DNA from: Laburnicola sp. R22_1
Taxonomy: Eukaryota; Ascomycota; Dothideomycetes; Pleosporales; Didymosphaeriaceae
DNA length: 64,000 nt
Reading direction: 5' to 3'
Assembly (NCBI GenBank): GCA_014281115.1
Contig: JACONQ010000005.1
Location: 2,356,001-2,420,000, forward strand
Positions 1 through 10,334 of the stretch are shown piece by piece (within the stretch, counting starts at the first letter, position 1; each line of letters opens with the position of its first letter). A model generated the notes under the pieces. It was given only the letters and a program-made list of their open reading frames with translations. It made no database searches and was not told the origin of the DNA. The position numbers were made by a program, and so were the translations under genes.

Positions 1-410
1 ATTTCCCCTCACGCGACACATCCACCTTACACATATTATAAAACTATTCCTTAATTCTTTTCACGCCCTCCTATATGCCTATTTAACTATAAATTTGTGG
101 GGAGTAGATTTATCTAGCTCTTACCCTATTTATATCCTACGTTCTTTTTATCATCATCAGCGCTCAACTCGTTAAGAGGTTAAATGCTAAGGGGATAAAA
201 ATCTTTACTAGGACTCGTGGAATGGGATAGTGGGACAAGGTATCTAGCAGCAGCGATGGATCTAGGAAGCCTGTGTAGAGTTAAAGGCCGGTAAAGGCTT
301 TATGGATTTTACATACCACAAACAGTGGGATTCGGAGTATCTTGGGATGTTGTCTTGTGTCTGGAATAGGGAATCTTTTGATATGATTGATAAGGGTCTA
401 ATGCGGTTAA
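1..410. other. AT-rich, no gene seen
   Basis: Moderately AT-rich sequence leading into the MFS pseudogene. I see no supportable gene; any N-terminal part of the transporter here is no longer readable. Confidence 0.4.
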
Positions 411-1396
411 TGAGGGCGGGTGCTGCGGCCGGATGCTATTCGGGTGCCATAACCTCCATTTCCACCCTCACGTCCTATATATCTCGCCAGCACCGTCGCA
501 ATATGGTCTGTCGGCAGTGTAGTTGGGCCAGTAATCGGCGGCGCATTTGCACATAGCGATGCTACGTGGCGATGGGGCTTCTATATCAATGCGTGTGTGT
601 GTGCTCTAAGTGCCCCAGGCTTGATCTTCTGTTTGCCCAGCATCGACCCCGCCCCGGGACTAACGTTCAAATAGAAGTTACGTACCCAGGATTGGGTCGC
701 CATCGCCATTTTTCTGGCCGGGTCCGCCTGTTTTACCATGGCCCTTACATTTGGAGGTGTCATATACTCGTTCAGCAGTGGATTCGAGATTGCTCTTTGG
801 CCAGTTTCTGGCATTTTACTCATCGTCTTCATCTTAGTCTCGATTTACCCTCCATTGGTAGCACCGGAGAACAGGCTATATCCTATTCATCTAGTAAAAA
901 AACATGGAACTCACTATTCTACAATTTGCGATATTGGTAAACGCTGGGGTCATGATGACGACGCTTTACTATGTGCCCTTGGTCTCCCAGTTCACCAGAG
1001 GGGACGGTCCTTTGATCGCTGGTGTCCGGCTCTTGCCGTTTCTAGGCGCCTTAGTTTTCTTCTCGGTTTCGAATGGCCTTTTGATGCCTAGATTGGGCTA
1101 TCATATGCCATGGTATGTTCTTGGGACTGTATTGATTCTGGTTGGTTCCTCACTTATGTGTTCGTCCCCCGTGTTCCATTTTCTGCTCTGACTTCTTGCT
1201 AGTATATCTAAAGCTACGCTCGAACCTTGGACATCCGAAGCTCGGATTTACGGCTACACTCTGCTCATCGGAAGTGGGTGCGGATCGTTCTTCACAGCCG
1301 GCTTTTCCGTCGTTCTGGCTCTTGTCCCGGTCGCTGAACTTAGCAAATGGATAAGCTTCATGGCTCTTGTATGCAGAATTTTTCAACTGTCAGCCG
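411..1396 (+). pseudogene. DHA2-type MFS drug/toxin exporter, decayed
   Basis: Fragments of a 14-TM major facilitator of the DHA2 (multidrug/secondary-metabolite efflux) type, a plasma-membrane proton antiporter family. Recognisable pieces in order are GAITSIS near 450, then VGPVIGGAFA and TWRWGFYIN from about 510, FAILVNAG and LIAGVRLLPFLG (904-1080), and YGYTLLIGSG with AELSKWISF (1240-1360). The reading frame changes near 470 and again at a run of seven A at 896-902. A TAG sits at 672-674, in the middle of a continuing coding frame, and a TGA at 1189-1191. The N-terminal helices and the C-terminus are missing. The combination of one or two frameshifts and two stops makes a functional gene unlikely; introns could explain at most one of these breaks. 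Confidence 0.8.
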
Positions 1397-1676
1397 GTAT
1401 GTACAATAGTTGACCGATATTTGTAGGGCAGAAGATGAGCCAGATCGTAATTCTCAGCCTGAGAGGATCGCTGTTCCATAATATTGGCCTCCAAGGGAGT
1501 TAGGGAGATTCTTCCCAACATCTCGACTGCAGACGCTATACATTTGACCACGGGGATCCACAGCCCGCAGTTCCAAGGACTCAGCCCGGTGCTTCAAGAT
1601 CGGGTGGTAGAGAAAGTCACATTGTCGATCCGCAACGTATTCATCGTCATGGTAACCCACACTTCCAGTTATCTCG

Positions 1677-2540
1677 TCACAAAACATAACGTTCAATCTT
1701 CCTGTCCACAAGATTCGTCGACGGTGCACCGTCCAATTCTCCCTGTTGCTCAACCATCCCATTCATTTCGTGTACGGGATCATGGTTGTTAATGAATGTA
1801 GGAGTGCTTGCTTCTTTCTCGTACACTGCATTGCCATGTACTTCGGCCATATGGCCCTCGGCAGCCAATTCGCCCGGGGTGAGCTTCTTTGTTTTGGGGC
1901 GGCGGTGGAAGTAGATGGCGAAGCCTATCAAGCCCAATACGACGACGACAAGGGGAATGGTGATGCCTGTTGCTATAGCGACGGTATGGTCGTTCGACTT
2001 TGGTGGTTCACTCGCTTGCGCGCTGAGAACTGCTGTAGGCGAAACAGTGTTTGAGGAAGCTGTTGATGCTGGTGAAGCAGAGGTGCTCTGAGCCGAGGAT
2101 GTCGAATTAGTGGAGGTGGGTGGTGTTGGCGAAGGACCTGGCATGAATGAGTGCCTGACTTTTATGACTGTATAGCAACACTTACTAGTAGTAGTAGTAG
2201 CTTGCTGGATGTCTCCCAACTGGCAATATTTGCCGAAAACCTCTAGTGCACTAGTCTCTTGACCGCGAGTCTCGGTGCACGCTGAAGATACCCGAGTGCT
2301 AATCATGCGGCTGTACTTCGCGGATTCTGAGTAACAGAAACAGGCATATGACGTTGTCTGCGAACCGTCGCCGCAGCCGTACTTCATGTTTCGGACGATC
2401 GCGGAGACTTCAGATTCTGCGCATGGTTCTAAGATTCGGTACTCGGGTACCATGTCAATGAAGAGCTTCGTCGGCCCCGAAGCTGCTACCAAGACAGCAA
2501 GGGCCCAAAGCGCGACGGCTGTCGCTAGCAATGGATGCAT
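1677..2540 (-). CDS. Secreted, single-pass membrane protein with Ser/Thr-rich stalk
   Basis: Predicted protein of 287 aa, or 271 aa if a 48-bp GTAAGT...CAG stretch (2138-2185) is spliced; the frame stays open either way. Residues 1-20 form a signal peptide. The next ~110 residues hold eight to nine cysteines (including YACFCY and SKCCY) in an extracellular domain loosely like small fungal Cys-rich cell-surface domains. A Ser/Thr/Ala-rich stalk follows (about 135-180), then a hydrophobic segment (IPLVVVVLGLIGFAIYF) followed by basic residues RRPKTKK and a ~70-residue cytoplasmic tail. The layout resembles fungal wall-stress sensors or SKG6/AXL2-like anchors, but I do not recognise a named family. 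It is convergent with the MFS pseudogene. The gene is clear; its function is unknown. Confidence 0.7.
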   Translation of the reverse strand: MHPLLATAVALWALAVLVAASGPTKLFIDMVPEYRILEPCAESEVSAIVRNMKYGCGDGSQTTSYACFCYSESAKYSRMISTRVSSACTETRGQETSALEVFGKYCQLGDIQQATTTTSKCCYTVIKVRHSFMPGPSPTPPTSTNSTSSAQSTSASPASTASSNTVSPTAVLSAQASEPPKSNDHTVAIATGITIPLVVVVLGLIGFAIYFHRRPKTKKLTPGELAAEGHMAEVHGNAVYEKEASTPTFINNHDPVHEMNGMVEQQGELDGAPSTNLVDRKIERYVL

Positions 2541-3082
2541 CTTGAGGCTTTTTTCTGGTTGAGAAGTACGTTGACGATGGCGGTGAAGAACAAGACGGTG
2601 CGATCAACGAGAGAGGAGGGGCTAATGAGCTGGGTTAAAGCAGACCTATGTGCCCCTTGGCTTAGTGGCGCCCCAGAAGGATCACTATGCATCTTTTCAG
2701 ACACGGACCTGCCTTTCAGCGGCGCGAAAAAGCAAATCTTCAGCCTGATGATCTATCCGGATTCCTTGTTCCAGTACGGGTGGACATGGCTGCCAATGAA
2801 CATGGCCGGATAATTCGTATTCCACAGCGGAGGATAAAATTTGGTCGTACTAAAACGCTGGAAAGAGATAATGAGTTTCATCTGACGCTGTTCGGGGCCT
2901 GTGGTGCCTGAAAGCTGAATGAAGCGGGACGCAAGGCTGAGAAACTCGCAGACACAATGACCGGAAGGAGTACGGATACGCGAGGGCGCGGGAACAGACG
3001 CATACGGGGCAGAAATGGCAACCGCATTTGCAAAGATTGGTCGAACCAGCCGCATTACAACCAAAGGAGAAGGCAATGTGCA
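2541..3082. other. Intergenic, no gene seen
   Basis: Upstream region of the minus-strand secreted protein gene, up to the transposon insertion at 3083. Short open frames on both strands have no recognisable content. Confidence 0.4.
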
Positions 3083-3084
3083 TA

Positions 3085-4933
3085 ACATGGATGGCAAGCG
3101 AGCGGCGCAGGCAAGCGAGCGGCGCACCCCATCAACTTTCGCACCCGCTCTAAACGCGTCCTACAACAACTCCACGCCACAACACTCAAATGGCTTCAAA
3201 GGAAGCAGATGTTTAGCTTGCCATCTTTTCAATTAATACCAGCCAGATCCAAAGCAACCGAGCTGCTGCAGCAGTCTACAATATACCCGAAACAACGCTC
3301 CGCCGCTGACGCGCTAGGAGACCTACGCGACGCGATTGCCAGCCCAACTCGAAGAAGCTCACCCAGCTAGAAGAGGAGGTGATAATTCGTCATATACTTG
3401 ATCTGGACCTACGTGGATTTTCGCCTACCTACTTAGCAATTCGCGATATGGCAGATAAGCTGCTAGCTGCGCGCGGCGCAGGCCAGGTTGGACAGAAGTG
3501 GCCAGCCAACTTTGTTAGGCGTACAGACTCTCTTAAGACGTGTTTTAACCGAGCCTACGATAGACAGAGAGCTCTCTGTGAGGATCCTATCCTAATTAGC
3601 GCCTGGTTCAAGCTTGTAGAGCAGACTAAGGCCAGGTACAGCATCTGCGATAAGGACGTCTACAATTTTGATGAGGCTGGCTTTATAATAGGCAAGATTA
3701 CGACTCAGCTCGTTGTTACAGGGTCAGAGAGGAGAGGCCGGCCAAAGGCTGTCCAGCCTAGGAACCGCGAGTGGGTGACACTTGTCCAAGCAATCAACGC
3801 TGCTGGCTGGGCTATCCCACCATTTATCATCTTTGCTGGCCAGCACCACCTATCTGCTTGGTACAAGGAGGATATCCCGCGCGATTGGGCTATATCTCTT
3901 AGCGACAACGGCTGGACAACGAACGAGCTTAGAGTTAAGTGGCTAAAGCACTTTATCAAGCATACAGAGACCCGGATTGTTAGCACGCGTAGGCTGCTTA
4001 TCCTTAATAGCTATGCGAGCTACTACTCTCTTAAATTTCAACAGCTCTGCAAGGAGAACAACATCTACACGCTCTGCATGCCGCCTCACTCCTCGCATCT
4101 ACTGCAGCCACTTAATGTGGGCTGCTTCTCGCCGTTGAAGCGCGCGTACAGCCAAGAGGTTGAGGCTCTAATCCGTAACTACATCAACCACATCACGAAG
4201 CTTGAATTCCTGCCAGCCTTCAAGACAGCCTTTGAGCAATCATTTACATCAGCCAATATCTGTTCAGCCTTTCGAGGCGCAGGCCTTGTTCCTCTCCAGC
4301 CTGAAGCTGTTCTGTCAAAGCTGGATGTGCAGCTTCGTACGCCTTCACTAGCTGCTCTGCCAGAGGCTCTCTGGGAAGCCAAAACGCCAAGCAACATACG
4401 TGAGCTTAAGGCTCAATCAACTCTAATCCGTGAGCGCGTTCAACGGCACAAGAGCTCCTCGCCTGCCTCTATTATTCAGGCGATTAATCAACTTAAGAAG
4501 GGTGCTGAAGTAATAATGCTCTCAGCTGAGCTTATGCGCGATCGGATTACTAGCCTTGAGAGAGCCAATAAGGCAGCAACTAAGCGTAGACAGCGCAAAA
4601 AGAAGCGGATACAGAAGCAGGGGACCTTAACAAAGGGAGAGGGAGAGAATATACTTGCTCAAAAGGCGGCTGACCAGCAGATAGAGCATGAACAGCGTCA
4701 AAGTGGAGAGCGATCAGGCCTGAGCCGCCAGGCTCTGGCGCGCTGCACAAGGTGCAGAGAGCTTGGGCATAACTCACGTACGTGCAAAAAAGATACTTTA
4801 AATACTGCTTAATCTATTGTATCAAAATCTATATAGTATATTATATTGTGGTTGAGCTGCGCGACTTCAAAGGTGCGAAAAGTTGATGGGGTGCGCCGCT
4901 CGCTTGCCTGCGCCGCTCGCTTGCCATCCATGT
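3085..4933 (+). mobile_element. Fot1/pogo-like DNA transposon, copy 1 (1849 bp)
   Basis: Tc1/mariner superfamily element. The ends are inverted copies of a terminal repeat beginning ACATGGATGGCAAGCGAGCG, which contains an internal direct repeat of AAGCGAGCGGCGCA. It is flanked by TA at 3083-3084 and 4934-4935, the expected target duplication. Total length is exactly 1849 bp, identical to the second copy at 12484-14332, so no indel separates them. The size is typical of Fot1-class elements of ascomycetes. Confidence 0.95.
3190..4812 (+). pseudogene. DDE_1 transposase with two nonsense codons and two lost catalytic Asp
   Basis: Transposase of the pogo/Fot1 class (HTH-psq, CENP-B-like HTH, DDE_1), which would cut and paste the surrounding element. 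The family-like start is ATG 3190. Codon 9 is TAG (3214-3216) and a TGA interrupts the helix-turn-helix near 3306; both fit CAG>TAG and CGA>TGA. From ATG 3379 onward 477 codons are open. The first catalytic Asp is present in NFDEAGF. The second, expected in a LILDGH-type motif, reads LILNSYAS (about 4003). The third, expected in LQPLDV, reads LQPLNV (about 4105). Each is a GAT>AAT change. A C-terminal CCHC-like zinc knuckle (CTRCRELGHNSRTC) is kept. The long open frame could mislead annotators, but the enzyme should be inactive. Confidence 0.9.
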
Positions 4934-4935
4934 TA

Positions 4936-5434
4936 TCCCAAAACGAAGCTCATGTTTTGTGTCTTGGGAAAGGCAAGGGGTTGGTGAGGGCACTGAGGGG
5001 CACAATAAGACATGGGCGAGAACCCAAGATGCGCGCATATACGAGAGCATTGACTTTCGAGATGTGCGTGCAGACGCAAGTTGATGATCCAGCGACAGTC
5101 ATCAGAGCGTTCAATGCAGGAACTCCTCCGAAAGGATTCAGCGCGTCAATCTAGCGTAGGTCGTGTGTAGCGGAGGTTTGTCACGGTCCGGTCGTTGGGA
5201 GAATTTTAAATTATCCGGTAGCCTTTGTAAGAGTAGAAGATGGCGTTGCGGTTGAGGTCGCGCGGTGAACGGAAGGCAGCACTAGCGTACCGGTACGTTG
5301 AGCCTCCGAGAGTCCGAGGTCGGGCGGGAGCCACGTGACATGGTCTCGGCCCGGGGCCGCCGGACGTGATGATTCTGAGCCAGGCGAAGCTTCGCGTTGT
5401 CAGTCCTCCGTCGCTGGAGGAGCCATTGTCCACT
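4936..5434. other. Intergenic / MSS51 promoter region
   Basis: Between the transposon and the MSS51-like start. No independent gene is supported. Confidence 0.4.
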
Positions 5435-7017
5435 ATGAGGCCCCCATATACCTGCAATAGATGCCTCTCGCTCATCAAGGCCCCGCGGCCCCAATTGCGG
5501 CCCTCAGCGGCCCTGCGCATTGCCCCTCAAACTTTCTCGCAGCGCCATCACTCCACCAAAAGTCCCGCGCAACCCTCGCTCTCTCTACCCAAACGAGCCA
5601 TCTCCACGACGCCGAACCGCAACTTCCAGGGCGCTTTCGAGCCGTACGAATATGTTGACCCAGAGGGCATCAGGCGGAAGCTTGTCCTGACCGAAGACAA
5701 CCTCTTCCATTCGTTCACGCACTCGCCCATCCCCGAGATCCGTAAGCGCGCAGCGTTCATGCGGCAGCATGCCTACTGCCCGCATCCCTCGCACAAACCC
5801 ACGCGGGTCGCAAGCAACCCACAGGACCTCGAGGCGCGCAAAGACTCCGCGTCTGGCACACCGCCGGCGCACGTAGATTTCGAGTGTCCCGACTGCGGCA
5901 TCCCGGTATACTGCTGCGAGGAACACTGGGCGGACGACTACGAGGCGCATCTGGACGTGTGCGATATCTTACGACAGTCCAACGAGGATGATCACGATCT
6001 GCGAAGCGGCAGGTTCTTCAAGGAGTTCCAGTTCGCAGAGCCGCAAATCGAGGAGATTTTGACCAATATGAGCAGCTGGGATACGTATCTATATACGCGG
6101 GACTTTGATGCCCTGAACAAGGACCGGGAGATGCGCCAGGCTACCAAGCTGCTAACGTACCCAATGACCATTGCGAGTGTGATCAACGAGTTGAGCCCCT
6201 ACCATATTCGCTCTGGTGGCCGCATGACACCCGAGGGCATCAAGAGCTTTGGCGGTACGTAGGGAATAACCCGTGCATGATTTCCCAACTGACAATAATA
6301 GCTCTGAGACACTCCCTCCACCCACCTCGAACGGGCGGAGACGATACTTGGAAGAACGCCCGCCTCAGACCCCCCGCGGTCCGCCTCTTCATTCTCGGCG
6401 CGCGAGCCGAGTCCTCCCTCCCGCGAGAGACCTGGATGCAGCTGGCATACCTTTTCCACCGCGTGCAATTTTCCATCAACTTCATTGGACCGGAGAGCAT
6501 GGCGAATCGCGAACACGAGCTGCCGCTGCCCGAGCGCACACCGTTGAATCCCTTCGGTGCCGTGATCGAGGACCGCATATCCAACGCCATGAAGATCAGC
6601 ACATTTGTAGAATACTACCACAACATACACAAGACGGGTTACTTTTACCCTAACGACCCCTACTTCGACTGTTTCGTCTGCTTCCATCCCGGCTTTGGTA
6701 ACCCTGCCTCGATGCATGAGTGGGAAGAGACACTGCCGCTGCTGCTGGAGACCAAGGTGCCCATCATTGCTACGGGCTACTCGCCATGGGACATGCAGCA
6801 GGATGTCGAGCTGCTGAACAAGCGGTACGGCAACGAGCTGGATGTCCTACTTGAGCCTGGAGAGAACATTTTCAGGAGCTTGAGGTGGGATCTGAACGAA
6901 CTGGATCCGCACGATGTGACGTGCAGTAACTGGGGCTTGTACGCGTTCAGAGGGAAGCGGTACGAGACTACCAAGAAGGAGCCCGAAGAGGAGGTGCATA
7001 GCGAACGGACGGCGTAA
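5435..7017 (+). CDS. MSS51: MSS51-like mitochondrial protein (MYND-type zinc finger)
   Basis: Two exons (5435-6254, 6302-7017) separated by a 47-bp intron with GTACGT donor, CTGAC branch and TAG acceptor. Mss51 family proteins are mitochondrial; in yeast Mss51 activates translation of COX1 mRNA and takes part in cytochrome oxidase assembly. The N-terminus is rich in Arg/Ser/Thr with few acids, as expected for a mitochondrial presequence. Paired cysteines and histidines of the zinc-finger region are seen in CPHPSH, CPDCGIPVYCCEEHW and HLDVC. The long C-terminal domain contains VRLFILGARAESSLP and FIGPESM. I chose ATG 5435 because the extra 23 residues from ATG 5366 contain an acidic stretch unlike a presequence; 5366 remains possible. 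The gene looks intact. Confidence 0.85.
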
Positions 7018-8207
7018 GATGCGTGTACATAGATATAGTGTAAGCACTGTAAGGGTAGAATGTACAGTATGGTATATGTTCCTGACTCTTCTTTGGATGC
7101 TGCAGAGTACAGAAAACTTGGTGGGTCGCCACTTTCAGGCAGCGCCTTGCCTCACCTGAGTTTTGATCCCTGGGCCTGTCACTGGCTGTCTGTCGTTTTT
7201 CAGCCTAGTACGATCCACTTTGTCTTCTGGAACACACAAGCTTGTTCTTGGTGGTCGGCTAGCTCGATCGCCACCGGTTTATGCTCGGCAGTCGGAGTCA
7301 TGGTGTTCTCGTTATTCCGAGCTTTACAAGGCTGTCGGCCGCTGTCCTACTCGTTGCGTCACCTGATTCAGGGTTAGCCCTGGAGGCTGTGGGCTCGGTG
7401 GACTCTGAGAGCCGTGCAACGAGGAAAGATTGCCCGTGTGAGCTAGAGGGAGAAATTCGATATTTCGGCAATGGTACCCGAGGCCTGATGGTCATACATT
7501 CTGATGCTGCGGTTGCTACCGTCTCGCTCTCTGAGCTCTCTATCTGTGACTCTAGTCTCTGAGAGGCTGTCTTCGGACCTGGGGCGGATTGACAGAGGCT
7601 TCCTTTACCAAGAGGAAGTAAGGATTGCAATTGTATCTGCGGGGAGTAGCACCCACAACGGCGTGGCGAACAGTGGGTGAGAAACAGAGGGGCGGAAGAA
7701 CTAAGGGTCATCAGCAGACAAGATACTAGTCAGTGAAGGGACGGCGTGATGGTAGGTCGATATGTAACATGGGAATCCTGGGGAAACACTCGATCCGCTC
7801 AATTGAGGTATGACAGGCTTGACAGGCTCATCAGCAACGTCAAACTGGCCCGGGTGCATCTCCAAGAGGCGTATGGTGCGCGTGTATTCTGGTCAAAAAT
7901 ACTGCGCCGCCGGTGGGAGAGGCCGAGGCCTCGAGTCGAAGGGAGCACGGAAAGAACGACCCCTGCACACTTTCCACCAATCGGTATATGGCAGGTGCAA
8001 TGGCGGGGCCCCATGGGCGGCGGGTCTCCCCCAACCAGCTAGCACTTCATCTTACCCACGCTACGACGGTGCTCTGCAAGAAAAACAAGACAAGATGGCT
8101 TGTTATAAGAGACAGCCACCGCCGTTGCCTAGGTTCTTCGCGCAGTGCTTGTCCTCTCTGCGCAATTTGATTGGTACTCCGACCGTGCGCCCGCCGCCGA
8201 ATCTAGA
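7018..8207. other. Intergenic, no gene seen
   Basis: About 1.2 kb between MSS51 and the sugar transporter. Several short overlapping open frames have no consistent coding character. It presumably holds the MSS51 terminator and the transporter promoter. Confidence 0.4.
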
Positions 8208-10119
8208 ATGACGGCCGCCAATACCTACGACGGCGTCGACCAGAACGCCCAGCTTCCCCTCGACGAGAAGGACACCCAGTTTCCCCAGGATGAGAAGGAC
8301 GCTCAGTCTGACCTGGACGAGAAGAAGAACAAGCTCCATTCCGAGATCCTGGACGACACCACGGCCTGGAATAATGCCGTCGACGCCGAAAACCGCGAAC
8401 ATGAGATGACCGCATGGCAAGCCCTCAAAGCCCATCCCATGGCTTGTTTCTGGGCATTCCTCATGTGCTCTACCATTGTGAGTTAGCCCCCGTCGGACAT
8501 TTTCTCACGCAGAAAACGGCCCGCCCACTTGGCGCAGATCATCACTGACGTCCCACAGATCATGGAGTCTTTCGACATGTTTCTGAATGGCAATTTCGTC
8601 GCGCAGCAAGCTTTCAAGGAACATTACGGCGTCCCCGTCGAATCAGGCGGAAAAGCAATCGAAACAAAGTGGCAGAGCGCGCTCTTCCAGGCCGGCCAGT
8701 GTGGCGCATTTGTTGGCGTGTTCATCGCGGGGCCCATCACTAACCGGCTCGGGTACCGCTGGACCACCATCTTGGGACTGGTTTTGATGAATGCCACCAT
8801 CTTCGTATCCTTCTTTGTGGGTTTTTTATTCCCTGTATTGGGGTTAGACTAATAGTTTTTGTGCAGGCCAATTCTCTTGAGCTTCTCGTCGTTGGACAAG
8901 CGCTCGAAGGCGTGCCATGGGGCCTCTTCATCGCCAATTCACCTGCTTACGCCTCTGAGGTCGTCCCTCTCGTCCTTCGAGGTGCCTGCACAGCTACGTT
9001 GCAAATGAGTTGGTCCATTGGAGGTATCCTCGTCGCAGGCGTCACTTATTCCTTCAACAAGCGCGATGACCAGTGGGCATGGCGAATTCCCCTTGCTCTG
9101 CAGTGGATTTTCCCCGTAAGTCTTTTGGATCCTGTTCGCCGCCATATTCAAACTGACAATCCGTTAAGACCCCTCTTCTGTTGCTCGTATGGTTCATGCC
9201 CGAGTCGCCATGGTGGCTCATTCGCCGCGGGCGTAAAGACGAAGCGCTGCGCTCCATCGAACGGCTAGGCGCTAAATCGAAGACAAAGGCTGACGACACA
9301 CTCGCCATGATAAGCCGAACCGTTAAGATTGAAGCGGAGAAGGGTGGTAATCCTCAGCTTCCCGACTTGTTCAAGGGGGTGGACTTGCGGAGAACGCTGA
9401 TCACCTGCTTGATGTACGCATCTCAGAATTTCGCCGGCAACCTGATTGCGAACCAGGCAACCTTCTTTTTCGAGCGTGAGTACTCCTGTTCCTACTTCGA
9501 CATGTAAGTATGACGTGCATAACTGACTCCCCACTCAGAGGCCGGCATGTCAAATTCCTTCTCTTTCGAGCTCAACCTTATCAATTCCTGCCTGGGCCTC
9601 GTCGCCAACGTTGGCTCTTGGTTTCTCAGCGTCTGGTTCGGCCGCAGAACAATTTACCTCTGGGGCACAGCCGCCAACGTCACCTTCCTGGTGCTTCTCG
9701 GCATCTGCGCCTCCATTCCTCAGAATGTCTCAACCAACTACGCACAAGCCTGTCTTGGAGTCATCATCTCCTTCGTCTACGCCGGCACCCTCGGCCCCAT
9801 CTCTTACGCCATCATCTCCGAGACATCGTCCGTCCGCCTCCGCGCGCTGAGCACGGGTGTTGGCCGTGGAGCCTACTACCTCGCTGAGATTCCGATGATT
9901 TTCCTCGCCTCGCAAATGCTCAACCCCACGGGGTGGAACTTGGCAGGCAAGTGTGGATATGTGTGGGGGTCAACCGCACTCGTCTGCTGGGTTAGTGCTT
10001 ACTTCTTTCTGCCTGAACTCAAGGATCGGTCGTACCGTGAGGCCGACATCTTGTTCAACCGCAAGATTCCCGCTCGGCACTTCAAGAAGACTGTCATTGA
10101 CGTTCGGGAGGACGCGTAA
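8208..10119 (+). CDS. MFS sugar transporter, maltose/alpha-glucoside permease type
   Basis: Five exons: 8208-8477, 8559-8816, 8867-9115, 9169-9475 and 9539-10119. All four introns have GT...AG ends (81, 50, 53 and 63 bp) and keep the frame, giving about 554 aa, normal for the family. A ~75-residue acidic cytoplasmic N-terminus is followed by 12 predicted helices. Family signatures are FDMFLNGNF, NRLGYRWTT (the loop 2-3 motif), PESPWWLIRRGR (sugar-transporter PESPR site) and SVRLRALSTGVGR with PELKDRSYREAD at the end, characteristic of fungal alpha-glucoside:proton symporters. It should import maltose or a similar glucoside at the plasma membrane. The substrate is inferred from family resemblance. 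No catabolic gene is adjacent. Confidence 0.88.
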
Positions 10120-10334
10120 GACGTTCCGATGGGCGATGGCAGAGTTTTCGTTTGCTTGCGAATAGAGTATAGAGTATCTTTCAATACGCGCGAGAATAAG
10201 TAATTGCAATATCAGCCGACGACCCACAGTGTCGATGCAAGAATAAATACCATTATCGCAAACGATACGCATTCGAAAGGAACAAACCGTGACCCCGCTC
10301 TGCAAGCCTCTCTCTCTCTCTAACATAAAAACCC

